Below the pieces are notes generated by a model. The model worked only from the letters and a program-made list of their open reading frames with translations. It did not search any database and was not told the DNA's origin. A program made the translations under genes and the position numbers. DNA of 64,000 bases from Prauserella salsuginis (GTDB taxonomy: Bacteria > Actinomycetota > Actinomycetes > Mycobacteriales > Pseudonocardiaceae): contig NZ_JANBBF010000002.1 in NCBI RefSeq assembly GCF_024648885.1, forward strand, positions 1 through 64,000. Reading direction: 5' to 3'. Shown piece by piece: positions 61,613 to 64,000 of this stretch (positions within the stretch are counted from its first letter, which is position 1; each line of letters opens with the position of its first letter).

Positions 61613-62251
61613 ATGTCGGACGCCGATTCCGCCCGCCACCACCCTCGCGCCACCGCGGAGCCGCAGGCCGGCGCGGCAGCGGCAGGCGGGACGGCAACCG
61701 AGACGACGGGGCCGCTGACCCACATCGCCTCCGCACTCCGGCGGGAACGGCAGCGGGCCGGCATGTCGTTGACCGAGCTGGCACGCCGCGCCGGCGTCGC
61801 GAAGTCGACGCTGTCGCAACTCGAATCCGCCGCGGGCAACCCGAGCGTCGAAACGCTGTGGGCGCTGAGCGTGGCGCTCGACGTGCCGTTCGCACTGCTC
61901 GTCCAGCCCGCGCGGCCACAGGTGCAGCTCGTGCGCGCGGGCGAGGGACCACGGTTCGCGGCCGACCGCGCGGACTACCTGGCCACCGTCCTGTCGACCT
62001 GTCCGCCGAACGCGCGCCGCGACCTGTACCTGATCACCGCCGAGCCCGGGCCGGCGCGCGAATCGGATCCGCATATGCCCGGTGTCGTCGAGCACGTCGT
62101 GCTCAGCGCCGGGCGCGCCCTGGTCGGACCGAGCGACGACCCGGCCGAACTCGCACCGGGCGACTACATCGCCTACCCCGGCGACCTGCCGCACGTGTTC
62201 GAGGCACTCGACCCCGGCACCACCGCGGTCCTCGTATCCGAACACACCTGA
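61613..62251 (+). CDS. XRE-family transcription regulator with cupin domain
   Basis: A 212-residue regulator. The first 45 residues are Ala/Thr-rich. The helix-turn-helix is at about 45-100 (LRRERQRAGMSLTELARRAGVAKSTLSQLES split across two helices), followed by a C-terminal cupin with HMPGVVEHVVLSAGRALVG and PGDYIAYPGDLPHVFEAL. Such proteins often sense a small effector in the cupin. ATG 61613 has TGGAG about 8 nt upstream. It is divergent from azlC; like other AzlB-type regulators it may respond to a branched-chain amino acid (inference). Confidence 0.9.
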   Translation: MSDADSARHHPRATAEPQAGAAAAGGTATETTGPLTHIASALRRERQRAGMSLTELARRAGVAKSTLSQLESAAGNPSVETLWALSVALDVPFALLVQPARPQVQLVRAGEGPRFAADRADYLATVLSTCPPNARRDLYLITAEPGPARESDPHMPGVVEHVVLSAGRALVGPSDDPAELAPGDYIAYPGDLPHVFEALDPGTTAVLVSEHT

Positions 62252-62865
62252 GCCCGCCCCACCCGGCCATGGGCAGGCAGGCGCATCGCGGTACCGGCGA
62301 GCCCGAACCGACTCGGACGCCGGACACGCCCCGACTTCGACTACGTGCCGTTCGGCCCATCGAACCCGGCGCCCGTGGCGACCGCCGAAAGAGCGCACTC
62401 GTCAGTGCGCGAAGAACACCGGGCCGCACGACGGCGCGGCATGACGCACCCACCACAGCCACGACACCGGCATCAGCACCGGCACTCACGTATCCGTCGT
62501 CGTCCAGGGTCGACGCGCGTAGGCCACGACGGCCGGCGTGCCGGAGATCCACGCGAACGCACCCCACGCCGTCGCCGCGATACGGGCGACCGAGTCTTCC
62601 GTTGCGTTCCACCGAGTGGTCTCACAAATACGGGTACCCCCTATATGTATCCTCGGTTCGGCGTGAGGCACCACGATCACGACCGGGATCGCACAGCCGG
62701 CGTCATCCCGTCCCGTCGACGCTCGAGGATTCACCGCCGCCCTCGGTAGGCGACCTCGTTCCGGCGGGATCTGCTCCGGCAGCACGCCAAGCGGTCCCGT
62801 CGTCCGGATGCACACGCGGCGCACCCGCGCCACCGCCACGACAGGGCACACGAAAGGAATCGCAG
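62252..62865. other. 614-nt gap between the XRE-cupin and AhpD-like genes
   Basis: Open frames here lack homology and the codon bias of neighbours, so I call no gene. The one notable stretch is the AT-richer 62616-62655, with an ATAC...GTAT palindrome (see separate entry) that probably marks the promoter of the AhpD-like gene. Some of the left part could be degraded coding sequence. Confidence 0.5.
62628..62650. promoter_or_regulatory. Operator-like element upstream of the AhpD-like gene
   Basis: ATAC-GGGTACCC-CCTATAT-GTAT: outer ATAC/GTAT arms around the palindrome GGGTACCC. The TACCCCC-TATA-GTAT pattern resembles operators of CsoR/CstR/FrmR-type metal or persulfide sensors, which lie in an otherwise GC-rich gap. 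No such regulator gene is in the window. It lies about 215 nt before the AhpD-like start. Confidence 0.4.
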
Positions 62866-63192
62866 ATGCACTCCCACAACGAGGAAGCCACGTTCATGGC
62901 CGACATCAAGGAGGCCGCACCGGAGATGGTTTCGGCCTTCTTCGGGTTCGACAAAGCCGTGTTCGACAAGAACACCGGAAACCTCGACCTGGCGACCCGG
63001 GAGCTGATCGCGGTCGGGGTCGCGGTGACCACGCAGTGTCCGTTCTGCATCGAGGATCACGCCAAGCGCGCGGTCAAGGCCGGGGCATCCAAAGCGGCGG
63101 TCGCCGAAGCGGTCATGGTCGCCGCGGCACTGCGCGCCGGCGGCGGCGTCACACACGGATGGAAGGCGATGAAAGCCATCGACGACGAGTAG
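62866..63192 (+). CDS. AhpD-like carboxymuconolactone decarboxylase family protein
   Basis: A 108-residue protein. TRELIAVGVAVTTQCPFCIEDHAKRAVKAG (positions about 45-74) holds the CxxC and the nearby His that define AhpD-type peroxidase/reductase partners. It starts at ATG 62866 after AAAGGA. Likely role: thiol-dependent redox defence, perhaps with a peroxiredoxin elsewhere. It converges on pdxS. Confidence 0.88.
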   Translation: MHSHNEEATFMADIKEAAPEMVSAFFGFDKAVFDKNTGNLDLATRELIAVGVAVTTQCPFCIEDHAKRAVKAGASKAAVAEAVMVAAALRAGGGVTHGWKAMKAIDDE

Positions 63193-63222
63193 CCCGCGCC
63201 GCACGACACAACCGGCACAGCC

Positions 63223-63279
63223 GGCGCCGCCCGGCGGTGGACGAGCCGGAGACCCGACCTGCCACCACCGGGCGGCGCC
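63223..63279. terminator. Bidirectional terminator between AhpD-like gene and pdxS
   Basis: GGCGCCGCCCGGCGGTGG pairs with CCACCACCGGGCGGCGCC, one mismatch in 18, around a 21-nt loop. It lies in the 91-nt convergent gap and can serve both genes. Confidence 0.75.
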
Positions 63280-63283
63280 GCGG

Positions 63284-64000
63284 TCACCAGCCGCGTTCGG
63301 CGAGACGGTGCGGTTCGGGGACGTCGTCGACGTTGATGCCGACCATCGCATCGCCCAGCCCGCGGGACACCTTCGCCAGCATGTCCGGGTCGTCGTGGAA
63401 CGTCGTGGCCTTGACGATCGCCTCGGCGCGCCGCGCCGGGTCGCCCGACTTGAAGATGCCCGAGCCAACGAACACCCCCTCGGCGCCGAGCTGCATCATC
63501 ATCGCGGCGTCGGCGGGGGTCGCGATCCCGCCCGCGGTGAACAGCACGACGGGCAGCTTCCCGGTCGCCGCCACCTCACGCACCAGCTCGTAGGGCGCCT
63601 TCCACTCCTTCGCCGCGACGTACAGTTCGTCCTCCGGCAGTGCCGCCAGTTTGCGCAGTTCGGCACGGATCTGGCGCATGTGGGTCGTCGCGTTCGACAC
63701 GTCGCCGGTGCCCGCCTCGCCCTTGGAGCGAATCATCGCGGCACCCTCGGTGATGCGCCGCAGCGCCTCACCCAGGTTCGTCGCACCGCACACGAACGGC
63801 ACCGTGAACGCCCACTTGTCGATGTGGTTGGCGTAGTCGGCGGGCGTGAGCACCTCGGACTCGTCGATGTAGTCGACACCGAGCGACTGCAGCACCTGCG
63901 CCTCGACGAAGTGCCCGATCCGCGCCTTCGCCATCACGGGGATCGACACCGCGTCGACGATGCCGCTGATCAGGTCCGGATCGCTCATCCGCGCGACACC
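63284..64000 (-). CDS. pdxS: Pyridoxal 5'-phosphate synthase subunit PdxS, 5' end beyond window
   Basis: Lyase that makes PLP from ribose/ribulose 5-phosphate, glyceraldehyde 3-phosphate and ammonia from PdxT. About 239 C-terminal residues are visible; the N-terminus lies past the right edge. Present are [58 protein letters not shown] with an active-site stretch, [16 protein letters not shown] and [20 protein letters not shown]. It is read towards the AhpD-like gene. Confidence 0.96.
   Translation of the reverse strand, partial: GVARMSDPDLISGIVDAVSIPVMAKARIGHFVEAQVLQSLGVDYIDESEVLTPADYANHIDKWAFTVPFVCGATNLGEALRRITEGAAMIRSKGEAGTGDVSNATTHMRQIRAELRKLAALPEDELYVAAKEWKAPYELVREVAATGKLPVVLFTAGGIATPADAAMMMQLGAEGVFVGSGIFKSGDPARRAEAIVKATTFHDDPDMLAKVSRGLGDAMVGINVDDVPEPHRLAERGW

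Noticed and set aside
62610-62624. Second dre site
   Set aside because: Only the half AGTGGTCT is present near 62615; the right half does not match.
62486-62851. A 121-codon frame leftward in the gap before the AhpD-like gene
   Set aside because: No family resemblance, no ribosome binding site seen, codon bias unlike neighbours, and it runs across the likely promoter of the AhpD-like gene.

Overview
The window is chromosomal DNA of a high-GC actinomycete, most likely a member of the Pseudonocardiales. The signs are strong third-position G/C bias, many GTG starts and 4-nt ATGA/GTGA gene overlaps, BldD, an actinobacterial integration host factor (MihF), a DasR-type dre operator next to N-acetylglucosamine PTS genes, and gene order. 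From memory, the backbone order metK...pdxS matches the Streptomyces metK-to-pdxS block, and parts match Mycobacterium around alaS/aroC/efp and relA/ruvC/pdxT. The genus cannot be fixed from sequence alone. No tRNA, rRNA, CRISPR, transposase or phage gene was seen.

Layout, left to right. (1) 0-12.8 kb, all leftward: pyrR-pyrB-pyrC-PH-like membrane protein-carA-carB-pyrF (de novo UMP synthesis), then mihF-gmk-rpoZ-coaBC-metK (metK runs off the left edge). A PyrR-binding hairpin sits against the pyrR ribosome binding site. (2) bldD reads rightward from a divergent promoter region, ends at a strong hairpin, and is followed by a 16-bp tandem array. (3) 13.9-22.8 kb: nusB, efp, pepQ, B-4DMT protein, a beta-propeller lipoprotein, aroQ-aroB-aroK-aroC, prepilin peptidase. 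(4) 23.1-29.0 kb, an accessory block between aroC and aroE: divergent EIIB-EIIA and EIIC genes of a GlcNAc-type PTS sharing a dre site and a second 16-bp array, then a serine beta-lactamase-like hydrolase, a 2-hydroxyacid dehydrogenase and a secreted endonuclease/phosphatase-fold protein. (5) 29.1-42.1 kb leftward: aspS, a phosphotransferase-like protein, an SGNH hydrolase, rarA, DUF948, DUF6167, alaS-ruvX-mltG-aroE. (6) 42.3-48.6 kb: a YibE/F membrane protein with microsatellite tracts, a coiled-coil protein, a membrane protein, a metallo-beta-lactamase hydrolase, a membrane cyclophilin, an inverted pair of 37-nt elements, and a crotonase lacking the usual catalytic glutamates. (7) 48.6-60.3 kb leftward: pdxT-yebC, DUF4262, ruvC-ruvA-ruvB, yajC-secD-secF-apt-relA. 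(8) 60.5-64 kb: azlC-azlD with a divergent XRE-cupin regulator and two matching palindromic operators, an AhpD-like protein, and pdxS (cut by the right edge). This block separates pdxS from pdxT.

Functionally the window is mostly housekeeping: pyrimidine, chorismate, PLP, CoA and AdoMet synthesis, translation factors, Holliday junction processing, protein export and stringent response. The most novel material lies in small non-coding structures (two related 16-bp arrays, the azl operators, the PyrR hairpin, the 37-nt inverted pair) and in unusual protein features (metK codon use, the crotonase lacking both glutamates, low-complexity inserts in SecD, Rel, MltG and YibE/F).
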